DNA of 64,000 nucleotides from NCBI GenBank assembly GCA_024220505.1, contig JAKZZE010000032.1, positions 465,001 to 529,000 on the forward strand, in the 5' to 3' direction. A program made the translations under genes and the position numbers. Positions 44,536 through 54,113 of this stretch are shown piece after piece. The notes beneath the pieces were generated by a model. That model had not been told where the DNA came from. It searched no databases and saw nothing but the letters and a program-made list of their open reading frames with translations. Each line of letters starts with the position of its first letter. Positions within the stretch are counted from its first letter, which is position 1. Origin of the DNA: Rhizopus arrhizus. Lineage: Eukaryota; Mucoromycota; Mucoromycetes; Mucorales; Rhizopodaceae.

Positions 44536-45195
44536 TGTTAAGGATACATAAGATTATAGTCATTTTATTTTAGTAAAAGGAATCAGATATGATCCTAAAT
44601 AGTATGCTGACATAACTTGGAATCATTTATAACATTATTCCCAACACAGATCAATAGAATACTTTGATTAGATTTTTATATTAAGCTTTATTCATATTTA
44701 CTTCACATAGTCAAATAAGATGACATGGTTGTAATGTAGTTTATTAATAATATGAGCATGTTGAATAAGGAATGACGATTACTTACCGGGTCATCATTAG
44801 TCATGAAAACATTTATCCTGACTGAGATATTATTGTCAGCAATGATATCCAATCACGGAACTAAAGGTCTTTATATTCATCCGTACCGTCTCCTTAAATA
44901 GTCTTTATCCAGAATTATCTGAAACCATCCCAATAGCATAATTGACAATACAAGCTAGGAACAGGCTAAACTAATAATTAGAAATAGTAATCATCTATTC
45001 TGTCAAATTGATTATAAATCTGTCCTAATTCTTTATCCGTATCATGTCTATAAATACTCTCACTTTTTACATGTAGAATTTATTTTATCTAGACAATAGT
45101 GATCTTAACTTAATAAAGAGATACCAAGTTCTAACAGTATTTCTTTATCTTTGATTGCTATATTATATTTACCTAAAACTCCCCTTTCCTAAACA
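44536..45195 (+). mobile_element. Solo LTR with mismatched flanks (hybrid)
   Basis: 660 bp, TGTTAAGGATAC...TTTCCTAAACA. It is the reverse complement of the LTR at 53317-55932 once that one's insert is removed. Flanks are CTAGC and AGATG, so there is no target duplication. The left flank is the LINE 3' UTR and the right flank is mid reverse transcriptase, about 1.5 kb or more apart in an intact LINE. The simplest explanation is recombination between LTRs of two insertions, deleting the DNA between. Confidence 0.85.
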
Positions 45196-45727
45196 AGATG
45201 CGGACTCAAGACAGAGCCTTGAAGTACACCTGTACTCGGTGTGAATGGTGTCGAGACTTGGTTAGACATCAGGACCGAAATTGAAACATCATCAAAGAGA
45301 TGAGCCAAGATAGAGACCAGAGCAAAAGGAGCAGAGACAGCCAAGAGTGATTGCCATATGACACGTCTGTCGACAGTATCATAGACAGCCTTGATATCAA
45401 GAAAAGCCACGACAGGGAAATGATGCTTTCGACGATAGTACTCCTGTATCAAGTCATGCAAGCAGAGGGCTTGGTCAAGAGCACTTCGCTGTGGACGGAA
45501 ACCACCTTGAGCAATGTCCAATGGAGGCGAGACATCTTCTAAGAGTGGAAAGAGACACATTTCAAACAGCTTTCGAATGATGGACGTCAAGGAGATCGGC
45601 CTGAAGTTTGACGGTTGATGAGGGTCGCCCTTCTTATAGATAGGCACGACCTGCGCATGACGCCAAAGAGAAGGAGTGTAAGACCATTGGCAGCAGATAT
45701 CAAAGAGACGAGCCAGGATAGCAGCTA
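45196..45727 (-). pseudogene. LINE A ORF2, reverse transcriptase fragment (3' part)
   Basis: Minus-strand frame with reverse transcriptase motifs in order: VVPIYKKGDPHQPSNFRPIS, AQGGFRPQRSALDQAL, FLDIKAVYDTVDR (the first catalytic Asp), and STGVLQGSVLSPHL. It stops there at the hybrid LTR, before the second catalytic motif (YADD). On the other side it is cut by the TA-flanked transposon at 45728. It continues the frame from 52583-53316. Confidence 0.9.
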
Positions 45728-45950
45728 CAGTTGCCGTCAAAACTGGTCGCATGTTTTCATATTTTGCCTATACACGTTGCGGTCTACTTCATTTCTTAGT
45801 TTATAGCAATGTAGTATACACCATTCGAAAGAGCAAACTCTGGGTAACTCAGTGGTAGTACAAGTATTGCAGTAGATCCATTGTATCGATAATAACTGGC
45901 CCTCAAAGTCCGACGGTACATGCGACCAGTTTTGACGGCGTTTATAAGTA
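45728..45950 (+). repeat. Left inverted repeat of Tc1-type T1
   Basis: About 223 bp. The 20-mer GCCGTCAAAACTGGTCGCAT occurs near the outer end (45732) and again, inverted, near the inner end (about 45919-45938). Both would be transposase-site candidates. Confidence 0.9.
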
Positions 45951-45979
45951 AACGTTTTGATATACTTTATTTAAAAAAA

Positions 45980-46996
45980 TCAATACTTAGTCCAACGACC
46001 TTTTGCTTTAATAACTGCAGCACACCTTTTCGGCATACTTTCGATGTATTTTTGGCATTCCTCTTTAGAAATGGCATACCAGGTCTTACCTATACGCTCC
46101 CATAGCTCATGCATACTACTTGGTGGTGCCTCAAAGCTATGAAATAGCTCTCTTTAAATGTGCCCACATATGCTCTATAGGATTTAGGTCTGGGGACTGA
46201 GGAGGCCATTCCAATACCTCGAATGGCTGCTGGTCAATCCATTCTTTCACTACCTTCGATGTATGCTTGGGATCATTATCCTGCTGAAACACTATTTTGG
46301 AAGAATCCAAGCCATAACTCTCCATTGTCTTCAGTAAGTCATCTTTTAAGGCCTCAAGATAGGCATCGCTATTCATACGATGACCTACATCAACTATCCA
46401 CCCAACGCCTTCCCATGTAATGCAGCTCCAGACCATAATATTGCCACCCCATGCTTGACGGTTTGCTGTACATGTCGCGAGTTCAACTCCTCATGGGGTA
46501 GTTTCCATGTATAAGCCTTTCCGTCGGATGCAAAACGATTTATTTTGGTCTCATCTGAGAATATGACCCGTTTCCAGTCGTCCACAGTCCAATGTTGGTG
46601 CGATTTAGCCCATTGAAGGCGTTTAATGATGTTTTGCGTTCGCAGCAATGGTTTTTGAGGCTTGACAAATGCTATAAAGCCAGCTTTTTTAAGGACGCGG
46701 CGTACGGTACTGTCACTTACAGACATTCCAAATTCTTCTTTTAGAGCTTTTTGGATCTCTACAGCATTATTTTTTCTTCCCAAGGTGACTAATCTCCGGA
46801 TGTAGCTTACCATGCGTTGACTAATTAGAGATGGACGACCACCTTCATCAACATTTCCACTCATCTTCAGAGATGAGCGGTACTTCTGAACAGTAGTACG
46901 ACTAACACCAACTTGTTTTGCTATTTTGCTGTTTGACTTCTTGGATCTTAGCAATGAGGAAATGCTGTTTACTTTGTCGGTTGAAATTGCGCGCAT
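45980..46996 (-). pseudogene. Tc1-type transposase, two frameshifts
   Basis: Reads from the ATG at 46996 to a stop at 45980, about 339 codons, the usual Tc1 length. N-terminal helix-turn-helix words (SKIAKQVGVSRTTVQKYRSS and a second in IQKALKEEFGMSVSDSTVRR) give DNA binding. Catalytic residues are present: FSDETK (first Asp), QQDNDPKH (second Asp) and SPDLNPIEHMW (Glu), DD34E-like. Two breaks exist: a missing G in the run at about 46450 (KHGGGN-type word lost) and a 2-bp loss or 1-bp gain near 46150 after HLKR. The C-terminus (MPKRCAAVIKAKGRWTKY) is intact in the shifted frame. Inactive unless these are assembly errors. Confidence 0.9.
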
Positions 46997-47145
46997 GTCG
47001 AATCTGCAATGGTGCAATTTCTTAATGGGGTGTCGCAATGTAGCAAAAAAACACTTACATGTAAACAATATCATTATAATAGAAGAAAGAGAAGAAAAAA
47101 ATATAAAAAATTTACAATTAAGTCACATTTTTGTGACTATATTAT

Positions 47146-47410
47146 TGTAATGATTCGGGATTTTAATATAAAAGTTTAGATAAGGAAAGAATTGTTATAA
47201 AACTCTCCTTCTTTATTTCATGAAAAACATTGGGATTTTTATACTAAATTGTGGATAACTGATATGCATTGAATTCGGGATAAGATGAATAATATGGTTG
47301 TGCTCGGATATAAGTTGTATTCTTTGAATAATGAGGTGCCATAGTTATGTTCGATTTCCGTTAATAATTATGGTTAATTGAGCCGTGACGGTTCTTGCTG
47401 ATTCGTCACA
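47146..47410 (-). repeat. 3' LTR of Ty3 element 2
   Basis: 265 bp, apparently identical to its partner at 52086-52350. Confidence 0.96.
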
Positions 47411-50400
47411 TCATCCCCTTCTTCTAAAGATCTTGACACCATAATTTCTCGATTTGCTTCTTCAAACCAGGGCCTCATGTGTTTCGCGTTGGCAGTCGTT
47501 ATGTAACCATTGGGATCATCTCGCTTGGTGATTCGAAAAGAAGTGCCTTCCTTGTTGTTGAGTTCCTTGACAACCCATGGGCCAGTCCATCGTTCTTTTG
47601 GAAAGCCAGATTTCTCCAAATTTTTTCTTGCTATGAGGTCGCCGATCTTGTAGTCGTATTTCACCCGAGAGCCCTTGTTGTAAGCACGCTTCTGTCGAAC
47701 CTGTGCCCTTTCGATATTCTTGAGTACTATACCATGGATCAAAGGAATATGATTGTTTAGGTAGGCAGCCCAAGCTTCGGTTTCATAGGTCTTTCGACGA
47801 TCCAAGTGCAAATCAGGGAGGACAGGAATCTTGGCTTTACGACCGAACAGCACCTCAAAAGGAGAATACCCAGTACTTGCTTGAATCGCCGTGTTGTAAG
47901 CAAAAGTGACGAATGGTAAATGTTCATCCCATTCAAAAGGATTTTGATCGGCACAGATCGCTAAGCTTGTCTTGACTGTTCTGTTGAGCCGTTCCACCAG
48001 ACCATCAGTTTGTGGATGTTCCACTGACGTAAGAGATCTTCGAATGCCCAATCGTTGACAAACTTGTGTCATAGCTTCAGAGATAAAATTGCTTCCATTA
48101 TCCGTGATTAGTCGAGCAGGTACACCATATTTAAGAACCACTTCAAACAGTAAGACTTGTACGACGTGGTCAGTATCAAAACTAGGTAAAGCAGCAGTTA
48201 CAGTCCATTTGCTGAGATACTCCATAAACACCAGCAGATAACGGTTCCCTTTCTTGCTCATAGTGAGAGTGGCAACATCGGCAGCCCATATTTCGCCTAA
48301 ATATGAGGGTAGGATAGGTTGGAGTGGAGCAGCCGTCGATTCCGTCCTGACCTTCCTTCTTTGACATCGTTCGCAGTGTTTGACCCAGGTTTCTACATCA
48401 TCATTCATAGAGAACCACCATCCAGTTTGAGCCGCCTTGTCCAGAGTCTTCGCCATACCAAAGTGACCAGCCATACATCCGTCATGGGCTTGATGAAGCA
48501 CCATAGTAACTAACTTCCGAGGAACAACCGGGACCACCGCACCATGTTTGTCTCTTCGACCCAGCAAGCCATTTTTCCATACAAACGGAGCCTTCACTCC
48601 CTTTTTCAACAACACTTTGATCTCAGGGTCCAGGCGTTGAAGGGCCTTAAATTGCTCAGCAGTAAGTGTATCCGAGGTTTGGGAATTTTGCGATAGCCGA
48701 CTGAGAGCATCAGCGTCTTGATTCAATGAGCCTTTCTTGTGTATTATCGTAAACTGATATGATTGTAAAGCCATAATCCAGCGAGCGATTCGTCCTTTCG
48801 GTAGTTTTGTTGACAAGATAGATTTCAAAGCAGAATGATCAGTATAGACCGTGAAATTGGCACCAAAAACATACGGGTGAAAGTAGTCCAAAGCCCATAC
48901 TATCGCGAGGCATTCCTTTTCCGTCGTGTGGTAGTTCAGTTCAGGTGGAGTTAACGTCCTACTTGCATATGCCACGGGTCTCCCAATTTGCACCAGCACC
49001 GCACCAAGTCCATAGTTACTTGCATCACAGTGTAAATCGTAAGGTAGATTCGGGTCCGGGTAAGCTAGCATCGGTAGGGTTATGATCTGTTTCTTCAATG
49101 TCTGAAAAGCCTCTTCAGTTGCGTCAGTCCATACATAGTCTTCATCTTTCCGTATCAGGTTATACAGAGGCTTTGCCGTCATGGAGAGATCTTTGAGAAA
49201 CTTGTGGTAAAATGCACAGAAGCCCAAAAACCGCATCAATTGTTTCGCCGTAGTTGGTTGAGGCCATTCTTTAATAACATTCACTTTTTCTGGATCGGAG
49301 CGAATACCTTCACCACTGACGAGGAACCCAAGGAATTTGACTTCGGTTTGAAAAAATTGGCACTTCTTGGCTGAAATTTTGAGGTTGTAAGAGTCCAATC
49401 GTTCGAGTACGTTAGCCAACTCTTCCATATGTTGTTCTTCAGACTCGCTAAAAACAATCACATCGTCCAGGTAGACCATTGTTTTTGGTAATCCTCGCAG
49501 AACCGTATGCATAAAGCGCATGAATGAGCTTGGCCCGTTTACCACACCGAAAGGTAAACATGTGAATTCGTATAAAGAGCCATTCGCCACAAACGCAGTC
49601 TTTTTTGCATCCCTCTCATCTAGTGGTAGCTGCCAATATCCAGATTTCAGATCAATGGTGGAAAAGTAACGGCTACCATGTAGTCGATCCAACAGCTCTG
49701 AGATTCGAGGAAGTGGGTACTTGTCCTTGACCGTCAGTTTATTAAGTCCTCGGTAATCCACACAAAAGCGAAAGCTCTTATCTGGTTTTTTGATCAATAC
49801 CACAGGTGAGCACCAATCACTCGAGCTAGGGACAATCACCTTCTTCTTCAGCATCTTTTGGACTTCTTCGTTGATAGCTTGATTCTCCATTTCTGATCTT
49901 CGGTAATCTCTTGTAACGCTCGGAAGGGAGTCACCAGTATCGATTCTATGTTTGTAAGGCGCATTCGTAATAGTTTGAAATTCTGATTCCTCCGTCAACC
50001 CGGAGTGTCGATGCAACAATTCCTCAACCATGTCGGCGTTGTTAACGTTACAGATTTTAGCCTTGCTGATCTGTCTAGAGCCAGGGTGCAAGACAATATC
50101 CTCCATGATCATCCAGTCCATTCCCAGGATAATGCGTTCATTCTGTTCTTGGACCACGTACAGATGGGCAGTTGACTTCTCATTGTTGAACTCGAACTTA
50201 AAGACAGCCTTTTGGTTTGTTATCTGTGTTGAGCTATTACCATATCGAATGACTCTAGTAGGACAAGAGTAACGTTCTAAGCCCAGGCTAGTAGCAACCG
50301 TCTCCGAGATAGAGCAAATAGTAGACCCAGTATCAACCAGTACAGATTCATCACCATGGTCAGTGGACACCGTAAGCTTGAACCGGTTGACGTCAGTTGT

Positions 50401-52068
50401 GCGTTTTTCGTCAATTTCAGCATTGTTATTTGACTGGAAGAACTGGGAGAAGATGTTAGTATCTGGTTCTTTATAGATTTCTTCAGCTTTGACTTCCCTA
50501 TTAGCTGATTCCCAGTCTTGCTGGTTCTGTTTATCATAGTAACCCTTGCGATCAGTGGTCTTGACACGGCAGTCTCTCTTCATGTGACCCATCTTCTGGC
50601 ACTTGTAACACCGAATGTTCCTCATATCTCGAGGCTTCCCACGGTTGTATTTTTCTTGATAGTTTTGAATTCCTATCGTTTTTTCTTCTCCCTCCGTGTG
50701 TCTTGCATTCAGATTGACATAACCAGGGGTGTACGACACCTTTGTATCAGCCAAATGTAACAGATCCGTTTCGACTTCAATACAAATAGTAACTGCTTCC
50801 CCATATGTAGATGGACCTCTGTAGATGATAGCTTTTGTCATTTCCGGATTCACCGCAGTTTTCAAGTATCCGATAAGCATCTTGTCAGAGTGTATGCCTG
50901 CTCTCCTAGCCACTTCCCGCAACTGTTGCCCAAAGACCACCATTCTCGTAGGACCTTGCTTCAGTTGTCGTAATTCATTCAAAGCAGCTTCAACCGTATT
51001 CTCGCCTCCCGCAAAATACTCCACAAAGGATTGCTCCAAAGAAGACCAGCGATTCTTTGTGGTAGGCAGCAAATATGTATACCAGGACAGAGCCGTACCC
51101 TTGAACCGGACTTGTAAATCATCCAATTGTTCTCTTTCAGTAAACCTCAAGTGATGACAGATACTCTTGTATTCGGCTAACCAGTCCTTTGCTTCTTGTA
51201 TACTTCCGTTGGAAAAAGTAGGGATATGAACCCGTCTTCTTCTTTCCTTAATTTCTTCTGATGAGAGTTCACTTGTTTCCAACGCAACACCAGCCGTTCT
51301 TCCAGGATCAGGACGACCCACTGCTGACAGGTCGCAGCTCTTGTCCGCCGGCGCCTGTCTTCCCCGCTCAACAAGTAGTTGAGCTTGTAATTCCCTTATC
51401 ATTTGTTTCATTTCTTGAATTATACTCGAGTCTGCATTATCACCAGAGGAAGTCGTCTCCATAGGATCCCACGCCATTGTCAAGTGTGTCTGCACGTAGT
51501 GAACAATATGATCAGGAGCATTCAAATCACGACAAGCCTCCACCGTAGGCCATTGAACGGAACGAACAAAGCGAGCGAAACGAGAGCCATACTCCGAGAT
51601 CAAAGTATGCAATTCACCAACAATATACCGACGGAAACGCTCCAAATTTTGATCATTTCGAATAATCTGAGCTTCGATCTGGCGACCCACTGAGCGATGT
51701 TCTTGGATTAAAACAAACAAGGCCTGTCGAGATTCAGGACTCACCAAGTCAAGCGACTTTGAGACAGCATCCACACGATTCACCAAATTTTGCATTTCAT
51801 TCCATTTCTGGGGCCGATCAACCTTGACATACTGCACCATTCGTCGATAACCATCCTGTAAGAAGAGTAAAATCTCTTGGATCTCGTTGTCAGAGGGAGC
51901 ACCACCCAGCGGACGATGATGAGTTGTATCAATGCCAGGGACAGACGACGGACCTTCATTATGAAAAGAGAACGAAGGATCGGGAACAGCTTCCTCAGAG
52001 GGAACAGAAAAACCAGGACGAGCAGTATGAGCCGTAAATTCAGAGGATGTTGATTCAGAATTTGCCAT
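47374..52068 (-). CDS. Gag-Pol polyprotein (Ty3 element 2)
   Basis: 1564 aa from the ATG at 52068, just after the primer site. Order: Gag with coiled regions; a CCHC zinc knuckle CYKCQKMGHMKRDC (about 485); protease VLVDTGSTICS (about 578); reverse transcriptase with MVYLDDVIVF (about 864); RNase H DLHCDASNYGLGA (about 1015); integrase zinc site (GHFGMAKTL...CERCQRRK, about 1200-1240); catalytic words AADVATL (about 1264), ITDNGSNF (about 1322) and QTDGLVERLNR (about 1357). It ends shortly after an SH3-like segment with no chromodomain. The stop lies just inside the 3' LTR. The YLDD motif and standard knuckle place it in a different lineage from elements 1 and 3. Uninterrupted. Confidence 0.97.
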   Translation of the reverse strand: MANSESTSSEFTAHTARPGFSVPSEEAVPDPSFSFHNEGPSSVPGIDTTHHRPLGGAPSDNEIQEILLFLQDGYRRMVQYVKVDRPQKWNEMQNLVNRVDAVSKSLDLVSPESRQALFVLIQEHRSVGRQIEAQIIRNDQNLERFRRYIVGELHTLISEYGSRFARFVRSVQWPTVEACRDLNAPDHIVHYVQTHLTMAWDPMETTSSGDNADSSIIQEMKQMIRELQAQLLVERGRQAPADKSCDLSAVGRPDPGRTAGVALETSELSSEEIKERRRRVHIPTFSNGSIQEAKDWLAEYKSICHHLRFTEREQLDDLQVRFKGTALSWYTYLLPTTKNRWSSLEQSFVEYFAGGENTVEAALNELRQLKQGPTRMVVFGQQLREVARRAGIHSDKMLIGYLKTAVNPEMTKAIIYRGPSTYGEAVTICIEVETDLLHLADTKVSYTPGYVNLNARHTEGEEKTIGIQNYQEKYNRGKPRDMRNIRCYKCQKMGHMKRDCRVKTTDRKGYYDKQNQQDWESANREVKAEEIYKEPDTNIFSQFFQSNNNAEIDEKRTTDVNRFKLTVSTDHGDESVLVDTGSTICSISETVATSLGLERYSCPTRVIRYGNSSTQITNQKAVFKFEFNNEKSTAHLYVVQEQNERIILGMDWMIMEDIVLHPGSRQISKAKICNVNNADMVEELLHRHSGLTEESEFQTITNAPYKHRIDTGDSLPSVTRDYRRSEMENQAINEEVQKMLKKKVIVPSSSDWCSPVVLIKKPDKSFRFCVDYRGLNKLTVKDKYPLPRISELLDRLHGSRYFSTIDLKSGYWQLPLDERDAKKTAFVANGSLYEFTCLPFGVVNGPSSFMRFMHTVLRGLPKTMVYLDDVIVFSESEEQHMEELANVLERLDSYNLKISAKKCQFFQTEVKFLGFLVSGEGIRSDPEKVNVIKEWPQPTTAKQLMRFLGFCAFYHKFLKDLSMTAKPLYNLIRKDEDYVWTDATEEAFQTLKKQIITLPMLAYPDPNLPYDLHCDASNYGLGAVLVQIGRPVAYASRTLTPPELNYHTTEKECLAIVWALDYFHPYVFGANFTVYTDHSALKSILSTKLPKGRIARWIMALQSYQFTIIHKKGSLNQDADALSRLSQNSQTSDTLTAEQFKALQRLDPEIKVLLKKGVKAPFVWKNGLLGRRDKHGAVVPVVPRKLVTMVLHQAHDGCMAGHFGMAKTLDKAAQTGWWFSMNDDVETWVKHCERCQRRKVRTESTAAPLQPILPSYLGEIWAADVATLTMSKKGNRYLLVFMEYLSKWTVTAALPSFDTDHVVQVLLFEVVLKYGVPARLITDNGSNFISEAMTQVCQRLGIRRSLTSVEHPQTDGLVERLNRTVKTSLAICADQNPFEWDEHLPFVTFAYNTAIQASTGYSPFEVLFGRKAKIPVLPDLHLDRRKTYETEAWAAYLNNHIPLIHGIVLKNIERAQVRQKRAYNKGSRVKYDYKIGDLIARKNLEKSGFPKERWTGPWVVKELNNKEGTSFRITKRDDPNGYITTANAKHMRPWFEEANREIMVSRSLEEGDDVTNQQEPSRLN

Positions 52069-52069
52069 T

Positions 52070-52084
52070 TGAGCTTCTCCACCA
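52070..52084 (-). promoter_or_regulatory. Likely tRNA primer-binding site of Ty3 element 2
   Basis: Minus strand TGGTGGAGAAGCTCA one base after the 5' LTR. TGG matches the CCA end of a tRNA. The tRNA itself is not identified. Confidence 0.6.
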
Positions 52085-52085
52085 A

Positions 52086-52350
52086 TGTAATGATTCGGGA
52101 TTTTAATATAAAAGTTTAGATAAGGAAAGAATTGTTATAAAACTCTCCTTCTTTATTTCATGAAAAACATTGGGATTTTTATACTAAATTGTGGATAACT
52201 GATATGCATTGAATTCGGGATAAGATGAATAATATGGTTGTGCTCGGATATAAGTTGTATTCTTTGAATAATGAGGTGCCATAGTTATGTTCGATTTCCG
52301 TTAATAATTATGGTTAATTGAGCCGTGACGGTTCTTGCTGATTCGTCACA
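52086..52350 (-). repeat. 5' LTR of Ty3 element 2
   Basis: 265 bp; on the minus strand it begins TGTGACGAATCAGC and ends CCGAATCATTACA. Confidence 0.96.
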
Positions 52351-52357
52351 ATTATGT

Positions 52358-52580
52358 CACTTGTAAACGCCGTCAAAACTGGTCGCATATACCGTCGGAC
52401 TTTGAGGGCCAGTTATTACCGATACAATGGATCTACTGCAATACTTGTACTACCACTGAGTTACCCAGAGTTTGCTCTTTCGAATGGTGTATACTACATT
52501 GCTATAAACTAAGAAATGAAGTAGACCGCAACGTGTATAGGCAAAATATGAAAACATGCGACCAGTTTTGACGGCAACTG
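52358..52580 (-). repeat. Right inverted repeat of Tc1-type T1
   Basis: Reverse complement of 45728-45950 with a few substitutions, carrying the same 20-mer at both of its ends. Confidence 0.9.
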
Positions 52581-52582
52581 TA

Positions 52583-53316
52583 CTTGTTTACGAATGGGAA
52601 TAAGCATCTCTGTACGCAGATGATCAGAGCCAGGAGCTTTGTGCAGAGGAAGTCGACGCATTGTGTCAGCAACTGTGTCAGCCGAAAAAGAAGAAAGACC
52701 AGCACCAGAACCAGAACCAGAACCAAGACCAAGACCAGAACCAGAACCAAGACCAAGACCAGAACCAGAACCAAGACCAAGATCAGAACCAGATGGGTCA
52801 TCCTCAGACAAGGTTCCAAGATCAAAAGGGACATGATCATCAGGCGATGGAAGAGGAGGAGGACGAGTGGATGGTAAACCAGAGCCAGAGTAGACAGATG
52901 CAAGATGATCTCGCATAGCATTGGCACCAGCGACAGGACCATCTGGATGAGCATAGGCAACTTGAGGACGGCGACGGTTATGGACTTGCTTGACCCTACG
53001 CACCGCAGAAGAAAAGTCGCCACGAGCGAGGGAGTCACAAAAGGCACGCCAAGATTCTCGTTTAGCTCGCTTGACAGCCGTGCGGAAACGGACATGAGCT
53101 TCTTGATGGAGACCCCACCAGTAAGCTTTGTCAATCCCAAGAGACCAACGCCACTTACGGTAGAGCCAGTCGCGACGATCAGCCAGAGCCTGTAGTTGAG
53201 AGGTCCAAAACTTCTTCCATTGCTTGGGTCGAGAGACACGAGATCCAACAGACTTGTCCAGAGCAGAGTAGATGGCCGCATTGAGTTCATCGTTGAGATG
53301 GTCAATGGGTGGACGT
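52583..53316 (-). pseudogene. LINE A ORF2, linker and start of reverse transcriptase
   Basis: Minus-strand frame that continues the endonuclease part across the solo LTR. It starts RPPIDHLNDELNAAIYSALD, passes an 8-residue repeat region (Gly-Ser-Gly-Ser-Gly-Leu-Gly-Leu, 52699-52795) and reaches RLPLHKAPGSDHL, the first reverse-transcriptase motif. It is then cut by transposon T1 at 52580. The frame itself is undamaged. Confidence 0.88.
52699..52795. repeat. 24-bp minisatellite inside LINE ORF2
   Basis: Tandem units of ACCAGAACCAGAACCAAG plus ACCAAG. The unit is 24 bp, so the frame is kept and ORF2 gains a Gly/Ser/Leu repeat. Confidence 0.85.
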
Positions 53317-54113
53317 TGTTTAGGAAAGGGGAGTTTTAGGTAAATATAATATAGCAATCAAAGATAAAGAAATACTGTTAGAACTTGGTATCTCTTTATT
53401 AAGTTAAGATAACTATGATTAGATCAAAAAAATAAATTCTACATGTAAAAAGTGAGAGTATTTATAGACATGATACGGATAAAGAATTAGGACAGATTTA
53501 TAATCAACTTGACAGAATAGATGATTACTATTTCTAATTATTAGTTTAGCCTGTTCCTAGCTTGTATTGTCAATTATGCTATTGGGATGGTTTCAGATAA
53601 TTCTGGATAAAGACTATTTAAGGAGACGGTACGGATGAATATAATGACCTTTAGTTCCGTGATTGGATATCATTGCTGACAATAATATCTCAGTCAGGAT
53701 AAATGTTTTCATGACTAATGATGACCCGGTAAGTAATCGTCATTCCTTATTCAATATGCTCATATTATCAATAAACTATATTACAACCATGTCATCGTAT
53801 TTGATTATGTGAAGTTAATATGAATAAAGCTTAATATAAAAATCTAATCAAAGTATTTTATTGATCTGTGTTGGGAATAATGGTATACACTAGGTGAAAA
53901 AATAGGGACAACCTACCCTAAAATAATCTTTAACTTTTTTTTTTCTCCTCCACTCCGTACGACATCCAAGACATGCCTATAGAGCGTAACCTTAAGTAGT
54001 GGGTATTACGTTTCCCGCATATAAAATTGATCAGGATAACATATGGCGGAAGAAAAGAGAAAATAGTTGCAATAATTTTATAAGCGTTATATTATAAAAT
54101 GGGTAGTATTTAT

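Larger units (their letters stand above)
47146..52350 (-). mobile_element. Full-length Ty3/Gypsy element without chromodomain (element 2)
   Basis: 5205 bp, minus strand. The two 265-bp LTRs (52086-52350 as 5', 47146-47410 as 3') look identical. ATTAT flanks both sides (47141-47145 and 52351-52355). It is inserted inside the Tc1-type transposon T1. One uninterrupted Gag-Pol frame. A TTGGTGGAGAAGCTC primer-binding-like sequence follows the 5' LTR directly, and a purine tract (AGAAGAAGGGGATGA) precedes the 3' LTR. Recent and possibly competent. Confidence 0.96.
45728..52580 (-). mobile_element. Tc1-type transposon (T1) interrupted by a Ty3 element
   Basis: Ends CAGTTGCCGTCAAAACTGG... at 45728 and its complement at 52580, with TA outside both (45726-45727 and 52581-52582). 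The inverted repeats are about 223 bp each (45728-45950, 52358-52580) with only a few differences. Without the Ty3 insert (47146-52350 plus its duplication) the element is about 1643 bp. It sits inside LINE A's reverse transcriptase gene. The single gene is a frameshifted transposase. Confidence 0.93.

Noticed and set aside
45845..45885. tRNA-like A-box (GGGTAACTCAGTGGTAG) in the T1 inverted repeat
   Set aside because: No B-box at the right distance and no cloverleaf could be drawn; treated as chance, though a pol III promoter test is possible.
52502..53305. 267-codon minus-strand frame overlapping LINE ORF2
   Set aside because: It is the alternate frame of the ORF2 minisatellite region, Leu/Val-rich, and lacks LINE motifs; the other frame carries them.
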